From: JBHOQX01 sp042408595
GTDB taxonomy: Bacteria; Chloroflexota; Chloroflexia; Chloroflexales; Roseiflexaceae
Length of the DNA stretch: 64,000 bases
Direction: 5' to 3'
Assembly (NCBI GenBank): GCA_042408595.1
Contig: JBHOQX010000125.1
Coordinates: 1 to 64,000, forward strand
Shown here: piece by piece, positions 7,942 through 16,636 of the stretch
Numbering within the stretch: position 1 is the stretch's first letter
How the letters are laid out: the number at the start of each line of letters is the position of its first letter
The notes under the pieces: generated by a model
What the model saw: the letters and a program-made list of their open reading frames with translations, nothing else
Told to the model about the DNA's origin: nothing
The model's database searches: none
Made by a program: the position numbers and the translations under genes

Positions 7942-8283
7942 ATGAACAAACAATCGCCGCGCGGCCGCCTGGTCTACACGACCGACCCGGATGATGCGCC
8001 CAAGCCGGACGAGGCTCCCACGCCCGCCTACCCTTCCGCCCGCGAACAGATCGCCCGCATCGCCCGCGACCGCAAGCGCCGCGCCGGCAAGACGGTCACG
8101 GTGATCAGCGGGCTGCGCCACGACCCGGCGACGCTGGAGAAGCTGCTGAAGACCCTCAAGCAGCAATGCGGCGCCGGCGGCACGCTCAAGGACGGCGAGA
8201 TCGAGATCCAGGGCGACCACCGCGAGCGGGTGGCCGCGGTGCTCGCCGCACTGGGGTACAAGACCAGGCTCGTCGGTGGTTAA
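7942..8283 (+). CDS. yciH: SUI1/eIF1-like translation factor YciH
   Basis: The 113-residue protein matches the bacterial SUI1 family. It has a basic N-terminal tail (residues 1-50, RDRKRRAGKTVTVISGL), then the conserved core with LKTLKQQCGAGGTLKDGEIEIQGD and the C-terminal strand VLAALGYKTRLVGG. The GCGGT-type turn (CGAGGTLKDG) is diagnostic. Bacterial YciH influences start-codon fidelity and ribosome function. A TATAAT at 7892-7897 lies 45 bp upstream, but the -35 match is poor. The leader bases 7903-7940 are short repeats built on GCTGAAC. Confidence 0.92.
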   Translation: MNKQSPRGRLVYTTDPDDAPKPDEAPTPAYPSAREQIARIARDRKRRAGKTVTVISGLRHDPATLEKLLKTLKQQCGAGGTLKDGEIEIQGDHRERVAAVLAALGYKTRLVGG

Positions 8284-8358
8284 AGACAGATAGACGGACG
8301 ACAGACAACCGGCGAACGCTCCTCGGTCGCCCGCCACCCGTCCGATTGCGCGATAGCA

Positions 8359-8595
8359 TCAGGCAGAGGTGCGACTGCCTCCACGCCGGCGTCCAAATAG
8401 GAAATACAGGATCGGCCCGACGAAGTTCACCAGCGCGGCAAGTGTCCAGAGCCAGCGGCTGCCGCGCACCTGCTCCGGCGGCCGGCGCCACATATCGATC
8501 AGCGCCGCGATCATCAGCGCGAGCTGCACCACGCCTAGTCCGATCGTCACCCGCTGCTGCGTGCGGGTCAGGTCGCTCCATCGTTTGCGTTGCAT
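8359..8595 (-). CDS. PLDc_N-type small membrane protein (78 aa)
   Basis: The protein has two hydrophobic segments (about residues 17-34 and 47-66) with the pattern RWLWTLAALVNFVGPILYFLFGRR, characteristic of the phospholipase-D N-terminal transmembrane domain found as a stand-alone protein. ATG 8595 has AAGGAG at ideal spacing. Such proteins are widespread and of unknown function, and some accompany ABC transporters. It is convergent with yciH. Confidence 0.8.
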   Translation of the reverse strand: MQRKRWSDLTRTQQRVTIGLGVVQLALMIAALIDMWRRPPEQVRGSRWLWTLAALVNFVGPILYFLFGRRRGGSRTSA

Positions 8596-8624
8596 GGGAT
8601 CGCTCCTTGCGTAACCGGATGTCC

Positions 8625-8700
8625 GCAGTGGGAAGGTTTAGCGGGGCAAAGCCCTCCAAGATTCGTATGTTCCGTCGCACGGCGGCGGAGCGGTTCGCCA
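8625..8700 (-). repeat. Partial dispersed hairpin element
   Basis: AAGGTTTAGCGGGGCAAAGC followed by CCTCCAAGATTCGT and TTCCGTCGCACGGCGGCGG aligns with the reverse complement of 58800-58880 (GGTTTGGAGGGCGCAGCCCTCC, AAGATCCTTC, TTCCGCCGCACGG). The copy lies between two minus-strand genes and lacks recognisable termini. Confidence 0.6.
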
Positions 8701-8711
8701 GCTTCAAGACT

Positions 8712-11155
8712 CTAGCCCCCAGCCGCCATCGTGTCAAGCATCTGAAACGCCGCCTCGGCGATGCTGTCCCGGTCGATGCCGAAGTGGCGGTAGAGGTCGC
8801 CACGCGTGCCCGACTGGCCGAAATCGTCCACGCCCAGGCTGCGCACCGGCGCGCCGTATACGCTGCCGAGCCATGCCAGCGTGTGCGACGCGCCGTCCAG
8901 CACCGCGACGATCGGCGCGCGCCGCTCATCGGGCAGGATGAGCCACTCTGGCAGCGGCGCAGGCGGCGGGCGGCGGGCGGCGGACGATGAACGCTGGGCG
9001 GTAGGTGTTGCCCCGTCGCGCCCACTCCATTGCTCGAACAGCCGCCGCGAGCTTGTCAGGTTCAGCAGGTTCACCGCGACACCCTCGCGGCGCAGCAGCA
9101 CCGCTGCCTCCGCCACCTCCGGCAGGATCGCGCCCGACGCCGCCAGGTTGACCACCGGCATCCACGCCTCCGGGTCGCTGTCGCGTCGGTCGATCAGCCG
9201 GTAGCCGCCGGCCAGCACCTGCCGCCGCAGCTCGGCCTCGCCCAGCCGCGCCAGGGCGCCGTCCATCAGCCGCTGCTCGACCGGGCGCGTCGAGAGGCGC
9301 AGGTAGGTGGCGTGGCCGCCGCCATGGTCGCAGCAGGCGCGCACGGCATCCAACATGATCCACTCCACCTCGCGGGCGAAACACGGCTCGTAGGCCGCCA
9401 GCCGCGGCAGCTCGGCCGCGAGCGATGGGGTCACCGTGGACTGGTGTGCGCCGCCCTCCGGTGCGAGCGTCACGCCCGAGGGCGTCCCGGCGACGATAAA
9501 CTTCGCGCCGGAGTACAGACCGTAGATCAGCGCGTCCAGCCCACGCAGCACAAACGGATCGTACACGGTGCCGATCGGGATGAGCCATTGGCCGCATAGC
9601 TCGGCGGAGAGGCCGAACATCGCCAGCAGCATGAACAGGTTCATCTCGGAGATGCCCAGCTCGATATGCTGCCCGTCCGGCCCGCGCCGCCAGCGCAGGA
9701 TGCGCTGCGTTTCGGTCTCGAAAAAGTCGGGCTGCGCCTGCCGATCGAAGACGCCGGTCTTGTTGATCCAGCCGGCCAGGTTCGTGGAGACCGACACATC
9801 CTGCGACGCGGTGACGATTCGCTCGCGCAGCCCCGGCACGTCCGCCAGGCGCACCAGCACCCGCCCGAAGGCGTCCTGCGTGCTCGTCACCGGCTGGCTG
9901 ATCGCCGGCAGCGAGTCCGGGATCTGGGGTGAAGCTGCCGATCGGACATGGGAGATCGGGGGTTGCGACTCCGCGCTCTGCCCGTCTGCCTGTCCGGCCG
10001 CCTGACCATCCGGCGGGCCGAACAGCCGCACCGCCGCTTCGGCGCAGAGGCGTCCTTCGGTACTTGCCGGATCGAAGGCGTCCCACTCTGCGCCGGGGGC
10101 CACACCCAAAGCCGGGCGGAGCGCCGCGATCTGATCCGGCGTCAGCAGCATCGCGTGATTGAGCGGGTCGCCAGCGAACGGCAGCCCCCACCCCTTGATC
10201 GTGTAAGCGAACAGCACGGTCGGGCGCTGCGTCTCGGCCCCGGCCTGCGCCAGCCGCTCCAGCAGCAGGCCGAGGTCGTGTCCGCCGAGGTTGGCGAGCG
10301 TCGCTGGCAGGTCGTCGTCGTCGATCGCGGCGAGCAGCCGCGCCAGCGCGCGGTCGCCGGCGACCAGCCGGGGCGCAGCGCCGCGCCAGGCAAGCGGATC
10401 AGCGCCTGGTACTCTTCGTTGCTCATCGCGTCGATTCGCTGCCTGAGGGCCGCCCCGCCCGTCCCCTGGGCGAACAGCGCCTCCAGCCGGCGGCCGTACT
10501 TGGCTTCGAGCACCTGCCATCCGGCCTCGGCGAACATCCGCTTCAGCCGCGCCGCGCGCACCCCCGGTACCACCCGGTCCAGGCTCTGGCGGTTCAGATC
10601 GACGATCCACAGCAGGTTGCCCAGCCCTTGCAGCGCCTCGTCCAGCAACGCCTCCCAGATATTGCCCTCGTCCAACTCGGCGTCGCCGACCAGCGCGACG
10701 AAGCGGCGCGAGGTGACGCTGCCGAAGTGCGCCTCGGCGTAGCGGTGCACCAGCGCGGCGAAGGCCGGTGCGACCGCCCCCAGCCCGACCGACCCGGTCG
10801 AAAAATCGACCGGGTCGGGGTCCTTAGTGCGGCTCGGGTAGGCCTGGAGCCCGCCGTAGGCGCGCAGCTCCGTCAGGTAGCGGCGCGGCAATCGCCCCAG
10901 CAGGTACATGATGGCGTGGTAGACCGGCGCGGCGTGCGGCTTGATCGCCACCCGGTCGCCGGCGCGCAGATGGCAGAAGTAGAGCGCGGTCAGGATCGAG
11001 ACCGACGAGGCCGACGATGCCTGGTGCCCGCCGACCTTGGTGCCGTCGGGGTTGGGGCGAACGTGATTGGCGTGGTGGACGATGAGCGTGGCGAGCCAGA
11101 GGACGCGGCGCTGGATCGACTCCAGCGCGTTGATCGGGGCGGTGGCGGCCATCAT
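8712..11155 (-). pseudogene. Homodimeric pyruvate dehydrogenase E1-like (AceE-type) protein, frameshifted
   Basis: The two frames together encode about 800 residues related to AceE/transketolase enzymes using thiamine diphosphate. The N-terminal part (start ATG 11155, GGGGAGA upstream) has IVHHANHVRPN, KVGGHQASSAS, the TPP-binding VGDAELDEGNIWEA and VDLNRQSLD. The rest contains ELGISEMNLFMLLAMFGLS and a transketolase C-terminal domain. The frame breaks in a GGGG run at 10370-10373, where one base appears to be missing: N-terminal ALIRLPGAALR should continue into RLVAGDRALARLL. It is either a real frameshift or an assembly error. Extra low-complexity linkers near 9895-10012 and 8940-9010 derive from short repeats. 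The substrate is probably a 2-oxoacid; which one is uncertain. Confidence 0.8.
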
Positions 11156-11189
11156 CGGCGTTCTCCCCGGTTGCGTGTTGACCGGCCGA

Positions 11190-11218
11190 ATCATAGCATT
11201 CGGCGGCGGCGAAGGCAA
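11190..11218 (-). promoter_or_regulatory. Sigma-70-type promoter for the PDH-E1-like gene
   Basis: On the minus strand TTGCCT (11213-11218) and TATGAT (11190-11195) are separated by 17 bp, about 35 bp upstream of the ATG at 11155. Confidence 0.55.
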
Positions 11219-11336
11219 ACGGGGCGAGCGCCGGGCGAGAAGGAGACAGCGAGGCGTAGCGCTCTGTCCGGCGGCGGGCGCGCAGTGCGCGTGGTTGCGT
11301 GCTGCGCCTGACCACCGCGCCCGATACCCTGCGGCG

Positions 11337-12029
11337 CTAGCCTCGAACCCGCCGCCAGAGCCAGATCGCCGGCCCCAGGCTGAGGTACGCGATGGTCAAC
11401 GTCGCGACCGCAAGCTGTAGGTCCGACAGTGCGAGTGCCGCGGCGGCCAGCCAAACCCACGGCGGGCAGCGGAGCATGGTGGCAAGCTTGGGGTACGGCA
11501 GCGTGCAGACCATCAATACCGAGAGCAGGCCGACAAGCGCCAGCACCTGCCCGGCGGTCAGTGCCGGGTTGAAGAGGTAGTTGGCCGCCACGACCGTCGC
11601 GGCGAAGGTGGTCGGGACCCCCTGGAAGAAGCGCCGGTCGGGCGGCGACGCGTTGAAGCGCGCCAAGCGCAGCGCGCCAGCGAGCGCGTAGAGGCCACTC
11701 ATGACGCCGATCAGCCAGAGCGGCGGCGCGGGCTGCAGCCAGTAGACCCAGTAGAAGATCAGGCTGGCCCCCGCAATCATGAACGAGGTCATGTCGGCCA
11801 GCGAGTCGAGATGCGCGCCGAAGCTGCTGGTCACCCGCCAACGGCGCGCCAGCGAGCCGTCGCAACCGTCCAGTGCGACGCAGCACAGTAGCCCCCAGGC
11901 GGCTAGGTGGGTCTCGCCGAGCGACGCCGCGATCAGCGACAGCACGCCGATCAGCAGATTGAAGCTGGTGAAGCCGTTGACGATCAGGAAGCGCAGGCGG
12001 CTGAGCGAGGTGTTGCCTTCGAGCGTCAT
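11337..12029 (-). CDS. pssA: CDP-alcohol phosphatidyltransferase (PssA-like)
   Basis: The start was set at ATG 12029 (MTLEGNTSLSRLRFLIVNGF) with AGAAGAGAGG upstream. The upstream open frame reads through intergenic repeats. The 230-residue protein has about eight hydrophobic helices and the CDP-alcohol signature LDGCDGSLAR...FGAHLDSLAD (about residues 51-77), carrying all four catalytic aspartates. GVPTTFAATVVAANYL later in the chain is typical of CDP-diacylglycerol-serine O-phosphatidyltransferases. It would make phosphatidylserine at the membrane. Other head-group specificities (inositol, glycerol phosphate) are less likely but not excluded. Confidence 0.85.
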   Translation of the reverse strand: MTLEGNTSLSRLRFLIVNGFTSFNLLIGVLSLIAASLGETHLAAWGLLCCVALDGCDGSLARRWRVTSSFGAHLDSLADMTSFMIAGASLIFYWVYWLQPAPPLWLIGVMSGLYALAGALRLARFNASPPDRRFFQGVPTTFAATVVAANYLFNPALTAGQVLALVGLLSVLMVCTLPYPKLATMLRCPPWVWLAAAALALSDLQLAVATLTIAYLSLGPAIWLWRRVRG

Positions 12030-12106
12030 GCGCGCCTCTCTTCTGCCGGGTAGCTCGGGCGCAGGCCAGATGTCAGATATCAGATGGTCAGACGTCAGAC
12101 GATCAC

Positions 12107-12180
12107 GAAGTTGTCTGAACGGGGAGGTGTGGCGGGCTGCGGTTCTAAATCCCCCCACTGGTCGCGGCTCAGACAGCCTC
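12107..12180. repeat. Internally deleted MITE-like element (74 bp)
   Basis: The left end GAAGTTGTCTGAA with CGGGGAGGTGTGG and the right end AAATCCCCCCACTGG with CAGACAGCCTC match both termini of the 58731-58897 element in reverse orientation, without the central hairpin. Immediately upstream (12066-12105) are GTCAGA-type short repeats, and TCA follows the right end. Confidence 0.65.
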
Positions 12181-12372
12181 TCAGAACGATCATCCATCGG
12201 TTTCGTCTGACTCAGGAGTTTCGCTTTGAGATACAAAACTTGCGTTTGGAACGCCATATACTGCGATCTGACGCGTGTTGCGTTCCTGGCTTTCTAATAC
12301 GCTCGGCGGTCTCTGAAGCGAACGTCCTGTGACTGGCTGATAGCTGACCGTCTGCAGGTCTTCGCCGCAATC

Positions 12373-12726
12373 TTATCGCCTTTTTACCTCTTCCGCAAGC
12401 GCCGCATCCTGCGCCAGCATATCCTCGCGCGGCGGGCTCCAGGTGTCGATCACCAGCGACTCCTCGAGCGCATCGGCGGCGTGCGGCGCGCCGCCCGGCG
12501 CCAGCGCCGACTCGCCGGGGCCGAGTTCGTGTGGAACGCCCGCCACCACCAGCCGCAGCCGCCCACGGAGCACGTGCGTCACCTGCTCGTGCGGGTGGCT
12601 GTGCTCCGGCAGGCGGCTTCCCGCGTCGAGTTGGACAAGCGCCTGGTGCAGCCGCTCGCCGCTCGCCAGCGTGCGCCGCCGGATGCCGGGAACGATCTCG
12701 ATCCAGCGCTCGTTGTCGCTCATCAT
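12373..12726 (-). CDS. Cupin-domain protein (117 aa)
   Basis: This is a single-domain cupin. Cupin motif 1 is SRLPEHSHPHEQVTHVLRGRL (His, His, Glu metal ligands) and motif 2 is GESALAPGGAPHAADAL (third His). It begins MMSDNERW with GGAG five bases before the first ATG; the second ATG is equally possible. Small cupins bind a metal and act as isomerases, oxygenases or sensors. Nothing in the context identifies the ligand. The gene follows a short lipoprotein gene on the same strand. Confidence 0.8.
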   Translation of the reverse strand: MMSDNERWIEIVPGIRRRTLASGERLHQALVQLDAGSRLPEHSHPHEQVTHVLRGRLRLVVAGVPHELGPGESALAPGGAPHAADALEESLVIDTWSPPREDMLAQDAALAEEVKRR

Positions 12727-12757
12727 CGCTGCTCCAATTCGGTCATCCGCTTGTTCG

Positions 12758-13138
12758 CTATGGGCAACGCACCCAGCTGCCCAGCCGCAGGCAGCGCGTC
12801 ACGTACATATCGACCATGCGGCGGTCGTCTGGCCGTGCGGTCATCACCACAATCTCGCGCACGGTCTGGAACATCCCGTTTCGAGTCAGTACCATGCTTG
12901 ACCGGTCGAAATTCGGCCCGCGCGCCGGCTGCCAGCCGCGCTGCAGCAAGGTCCGGCGCACCGTCGCCAGGCTCTCGCCGGGTGGCAGGCGAAACGAGAG
13001 AGACTGCCGTACCCCTGTAGCCGTGCCGAACTGTACCTCGGCCGCGTTCGCCGGCAGCAGGTCGCGGTCGCGGGCCGCTGCGGCGGCACGGACCCCGCCG
13101 ACGCATCCCAGCAGCAGCAGCAGCATAGTCAACCCCAT
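12758..13138 (-). CDS. Putative lipoprotein of unknown function (126 aa)
   Basis: The likely start is ATG 13138 (MGLTMLLLLLGCVGG), giving a short hydrophobic signal with lipobox LLGC, so the mature protein would be anchored outside the membrane. The mature part (LSFRLPPGESLATVRRTLLQRGW, GMFQTVREIVVMTARPDDRR, CLRLGSWVRCP) has paired cysteines near the C-terminus. I do not recognise the family. Longer starts at 13214 or 13225 would put Arg-rich sequence before the signal and are less plausible. It ends 31 bp before the cupin gene. Confidence 0.6.
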   Translation of the reverse strand: MGLTMLLLLLGCVGGVRAAAAARDRDLLPANAAEVQFGTATGVRQSLSFRLPPGESLATVRRTLLQRGWQPARGPNFDRSSMVLTRNGMFQTVREIVVMTARPDDRRMVDMYVTRCLRLGSWVRCP

Positions 13139-13264
13139 CGCCAGGCAGGGGCGAGAACGGGTAGATGGGATCGCAGAGACGAAAGATCGATGGCCTGGGG
13201 CGCGACGTGTGCAATCGGTCGGCACCTTGTCACCCTGTCATTGTGTCAGTTTGCCATCGCCGGC

Positions 13265-14176
13265 TTACCGACCCAGCATCTGCCGGGCATACTGCGGCCA
13301 GGCCGGTTCGGCGCGCAGTGTCTCGCCAAGTGCGACGATATCGGCGCTCCCCTCGCGGATCACACTGTCCGCCAGCTCCGCGTCCGCCAGCAGTCCCCCG
13401 ACCATCACCGGAATGTCGATCACGGCGCGCACTTCGGCCGCCAGCGGCACACGCCAGCCAGGGAAGCGCGCGATCGGTGTGTTGCCGCCGCCCTCGGCGC
13501 TGATCTCCAGCAGATCGGCGCCGGCGGCTGTCAGGCGCTTCGCCGCGACGCGCGCGTCCTGCAGCGGCAGGCTGCCAGAACCAAGCTCGCCCACGTTGAG
13601 TCGCACGCCGACCAGCAGCCGCCCGCCGATCCAGCCCTTGACCCGCTCGACGACCTCCTGGAGCAGCAGCAGCCGCCCGCCGAGGTCGCCGCCGTACTGA
13701 TCCGTCCGGCGGTTCGTCGACGGCGAGAGAAGTTGGTCGAACGGGCCGCCGTCGGCACACGAGAACATCACGCCGTCTGCTCCGGCGGCGTGCGCCCGCC
13801 AGGCCGCCGCCACCCAGGCAGCCCCGAGCTCGTCCAACCCTGTGTCGTCTGCTGCGACGGCCGGCGCGGGCTGGTCAATCATCTGGAAAGCGAGCGCGCC
13901 GTGCCGGTGGATCGCACCGATGCACTCGCGCAGCCCGGTCACATGCGCATCGGCGTAGAGCCCCAGGTGCGGTGCGCCGGTATCCGATGGGGGGAGCGGC
14001 CAGGCGGCTTCGAGCACGATCAACCCGGCGCCGCCGCGCGCCCGTTCGGCGTAGTACGCGCCGAACGCCGGGCCGGCGAACCCGCCCGCGCCCGCGAAGC
14101 CGCTCGGCACGGCGGTCAGCGCGATGCGATTGGGTAGCCGCGCCCGGCCAACCTGCAATGGGCTGAATAGATGCAT
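13265..14176 (-). CDS. Old Yellow Enzyme-like flavin oxidoreductase, atypical active site
   Basis: This protein of about 303 residues is a TIM barrel of the NADH:flavin oxidoreductase/OYE family: MHLFSPLQVGRARLPNRIAL at the N-terminus, LSPSTNRRTDQYGGDLGGR in the centre, and PVMVGGLLADAELADSVI with DIVALGETLRAEPAW (FMN phosphate site) at the end. ATG 14176 was chosen over an upstream TTG. The substrate-binding His-x-x-His/Asn region, normally a GVEIHGAHGYL-like sequence, reads GVMFSCADGGPFDQ here, so the usual histidine pair is absent. The protein is also shorter than the 340-370 residues usual for the family. It may have altered activity or bind flavin without ene-reduction. Confidence 0.75.
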   Translation of the reverse strand: MHLFSPLQVGRARLPNRIALTAVPSGFAGAGGFAGPAFGAYYAERARGGAGLIVLEAAWPLPPSDTGAPHLGLYADAHVTGLRECIGAIHRHGALAFQMIDQPAPAVAADDTGLDELGAAWVAAAWRAHAAGADGVMFSCADGGPFDQLLSPSTNRRTDQYGGDLGGRLLLLQEVVERVKGWIGGRLLVGVRLNVGELGSGSLPLQDARVAAKRLTAAGADLLEISAEGGGNTPIARFPGWRVPLAAEVRAVIDIPVMVGGLLADAELADSVIREGSADIVALGETLRAEPAWPQYARQMLGR

Positions 14177-14269
14177 GGTAGGTGACAAATCCGGCAGCAG
14201 CGTCAGTCCTCCGCATTATAGCCGAGGGGATGCGGCTCCGCAATTGCCAATCTCGAACCCCCGCCGACG

Positions 14270-16636
14270 CTACGGCGCAACCGTCGGTTCAGCTGGCGGC
14301 GTCGGGGTGACGGCAGGCGTCGGCGCGGATGTTGGGGCCGGCGCGGGGGTTGGCGTCGGTGCCGGGGCGGGTACGGGCGACGGCTCCGGCGGGGCGGCAG
14401 GTGTTGGCCCGCTGGCCGGGGCAGGCTCCGACGTCACGGTAGGCTCGGGCGCTGGCGTGTTTGTCGGAGCTGGCGTGTCCGTGGCAGCGGGCGCCGGTGT
14501 GGCCGTGAACGGCCCAGTCGGGCGTGGTGCCGCGGTTGGGCTGGGTCCCGGCGCGGTCGGGGTGGCCGTTGCTATCGGGGTTGGCGCGGGCGTGGGCGCC
14601 CGGTGCCGTGGCAAGTCGCGCTCCGTCGACGCGTCCACCGGTGTCGCGGTCGGCGCTGCCGTAGCCGTTGGCGCGGCGGTGTCGGTCGGTGCCGGCGGGG
14701 CGGTCGGCGTGGGCGTCGCACTCACGGTCGGCGTGGGAGTCGCGCGCGGCGCTGGCGTGGATGTGGCGGCCGGCGGTGGCGCGGCGCGCAGCGGCGCCAG
14801 CAGCGCGTTCATCGATGGCGGCACGACGAGCACCGTTGCCGAGGCGCTATCCGGCGGCGCATTCATGGCGCTCAGCGTCACGGAGTTGCTGCATGTGCCG
14901 GCGGCGACGGTTGTGAACGTCACGTCGCGTTGGGCGTAAGCGCCGGGCGCCAGCGTGCCGATCGGGTCGGTGAAGCCTGCGGGCGTCAGGCAGGGGTCCG
15001 GCGAGTCGGTCAGTGTGACGCCATAGGCCGGGGCGGCGCCCAGGTTGCCATACCAGATGACGAAGGTAACGCTCTCACCCTGCGTGACCGTTGATCGCTT
15101 GGGCACCTTGATCACCACCAAGTCAGGGGTGGGCGTCGGCGTCGCGGTCGGTGTCGCGGTCGGCCCCGGCGTGGGCGTCGACGTCGCGGTAGGGGTGTTC
15201 GTCGGCGTCGCCGTGTTGGTCGGTGTGGGCGTGTTGCTGGGTGTCGGCGTATCGGTCGGCGTGCTCGTGGGCGTGGGGGTATTGGTCGCCGTGGGCGTGT
15301 TGCTGGGCGTGGGCGTGTTGCTGGGCGTGGGCGTGTTGCTGGGTGTCGGCGTATCGGTCGGCGTGCTCGTGGGCGTGGGGGTATTGGTCGCCGTGGGCGT
15401 ATTGCTGGGCGTGGGCGTATCGGTCGGCGTCGGCGATGGACCTGGCGTGTTCGTCGGCGTGCTGGTCGGCGTCACCGTCGGGGTGTTCGTCGGTGTGTGG
15501 GTTGGCGTGGGGGTATTGGTCGGCGTCGGCGTAGGCGCCAGCACGGTGAAGGTCGCGCCGTTGATAGTGAACGTGCCAAAGCTGCCGGTCGCCTGGCCGG
15601 TGCTGGTATAGCTGCCGGGCGGCGTCGAGGGCAGTACGTCGGCGTAAATAAAGAACTGGCGATAGCTGCCGGTCGGCATCGTCGCGTTGACCGCCCAGAG
15701 CACACTTTGCCCGCTGATGACGCCGCCGCTGCTCGCGCCGACCGGGCTGATCCCGCTCGGCATGATGCCTTCGACCGTCGCCAGCGTAACCGGCGGGCCG
15801 AGGTTGAAGATGCGAATGATGTAGGTAACGGACGTGCCCGCCGGCCCCTGCGATGGCGTCACAACGGTCATGCCATAGTTCAGCGGCATCGGCGTCGGCG
15901 TGGGCGTATTGGTCGGCGTGGGTGTACTGGTCGGCGGCGGCGTGGGTGTACTGGCCGGCGGCGGCATGGCAGTAGCCGCCGTCGCTGGCGTCGACGTGAG
16001 TATCGCGGCGGCGGACGCGGTCGGTGTGTCCGTCGGCGCTGGCGTGGGTGTCGCGGTGGCGGACGCGGTCGGCGTGTCCGCCAGCGCTGGCAGGGTTGGT
16101 GTAAGGCTGGGCGGCGCCGGTGGTGCAGTCGGCGGGCGCGCCACCGGACTCGGGCTGGGGCCTGGGCTGGCCGCTGGCGCGCTGACCGGCGGCGCTGCGG
16201 TCGCATCAACCGGCGGCGGCAGCGGCGTCGCCGTAGCGGACGGCGCGGCGACGGCGGCCACCGGCGTCGCGGTCGCGCCGGGCGCCGGCGGCGGGGCAGG
16301 CGCTGGGACGAACGGCGGGAGCACGGCCACCGGAATGACATCCGGCGGCGCTGGGGTGGCGCGCATGTCCTGCTCGGCGGCCTGTGCCACCTGTGGGGCG
16401 GGCGGCGGCAAGAGCGGCGCTGCGCCCGTCGCCCACGGCTGGTAGTTCGCGCTCAGGCGGCTCAGCAGGCTATGCGGATACGCCTCGCCGTGGGGTGTCA
16501 GCGTGGCAACGATCAATTGCCCGACACAGCAGATGCCGAGCATGGCGAGCAAAATCGCCGCGAGCACCAGAGCCCACAGCGCCCGGCGGTCATGCCGCGC
16601 TTGCGAGTGTTGTGTCGGTGTAGTCGTGGTTCGCAT
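14270..16636 (-). CDS. Membrane-anchored Thr/Pro-rich repeat protein with DUF11-like domains (788 aa)
   Basis: One N-terminal membrane helix (residues about 20-46, ALWALVLAAILLAMLGICCV) is followed by long Pro/Thr/Ala/Ser-rich spacers. Two DUF11/CARDB-like beta domains are embedded: MTVVTPSQGPAGTSVTYIIR and VVIKVPKRSTVTQGESVTFV. Between them is a tandem array of PTPTNTPTPS-type units, about 140 residues long. The C-terminal third is again TPTPTAPPAP-like with no cell-wall sorting motif. It is probably a surface stalk or adhesin-like envelope protein. Its start overlaps the last 47 bp of the sensor kinase gene, so the two are translated together. The repeated DNA 15120-15540 is prone to slippage. 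Confidence 0.8.
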   Translation of the reverse strand: MRTTTTPTQHSQARHDRRALWALVLAAILLAMLGICCVGQLIVATLTPHGEAYPHSLLSRLSANYQPWATGAAPLLPPPAPQVAQAAEQDMRATPAPPDVIPVAVLPPFVPAPAPPPAPGATATPVAAVAAPSATATPLPPPVDATAAPPVSAPAASPGPSPSPVARPPTAPPAPPSLTPTLPALADTPTASATATPTPAPTDTPTASAAAILTSTPATAATAMPPPASTPTPPPTSTPTPTNTPTPTPMPLNYGMTVVTPSQGPAGTSVTYIIRIFNLGPPVTLATVEGIMPSGISPVGASSGGVISGQSVLWAVNATMPTGSYRQFFIYADVLPSTPPGSYTSTGQATGSFGTFTINGATFTVLAPTPTPTNTPTPTHTPTNTPTVTPTSTPTNTPGPSPTPTDTPTPSNTPTATNTPTPTSTPTDTPTPSNTPTPSNTPTPSNTPTATNTPTPTSTPTDTPTPSNTPTPTNTATPTNTPTATSTPTPGPTATPTATPTPTPDLVVIKVPKRSTVTQGESVTFVIWYGNLGAAPAYGVTLTDSPDPCLTPAGFTDPIGTLAPGAYAQRDVTFTTVAAGTCSNSVTLSAMNAPPDSASATVLVVPPSMNALLAPLRAAPPPAATSTPAPRATPTPTVSATPTPTAPPAPTDTAAPTATAAPTATPVDASTERDLPRHRAPTPAPTPIATATPTAPGPSPTAAPRPTGPFTATPAPAATDTPAPTNTPAPEPTVTSEPAPASGPTPAAPPEPSPVPAPAPTPTPAPAPTSAPTPAVTPTPPAEPTVAP

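Noticed and set aside
12250..12340. Plus-strand promoter (TATACT near 12261) with an unannotated RNA
   Set aside because: The -35 spacing is poor and nothing downstream on the plus strand looks like a gene or structured RNA.
15120..15540. CRISPR or minisatellite array
   Set aside because: The periodic DNA encodes an in-frame Thr/Pro repeat in a credible protein; no spacers are present.
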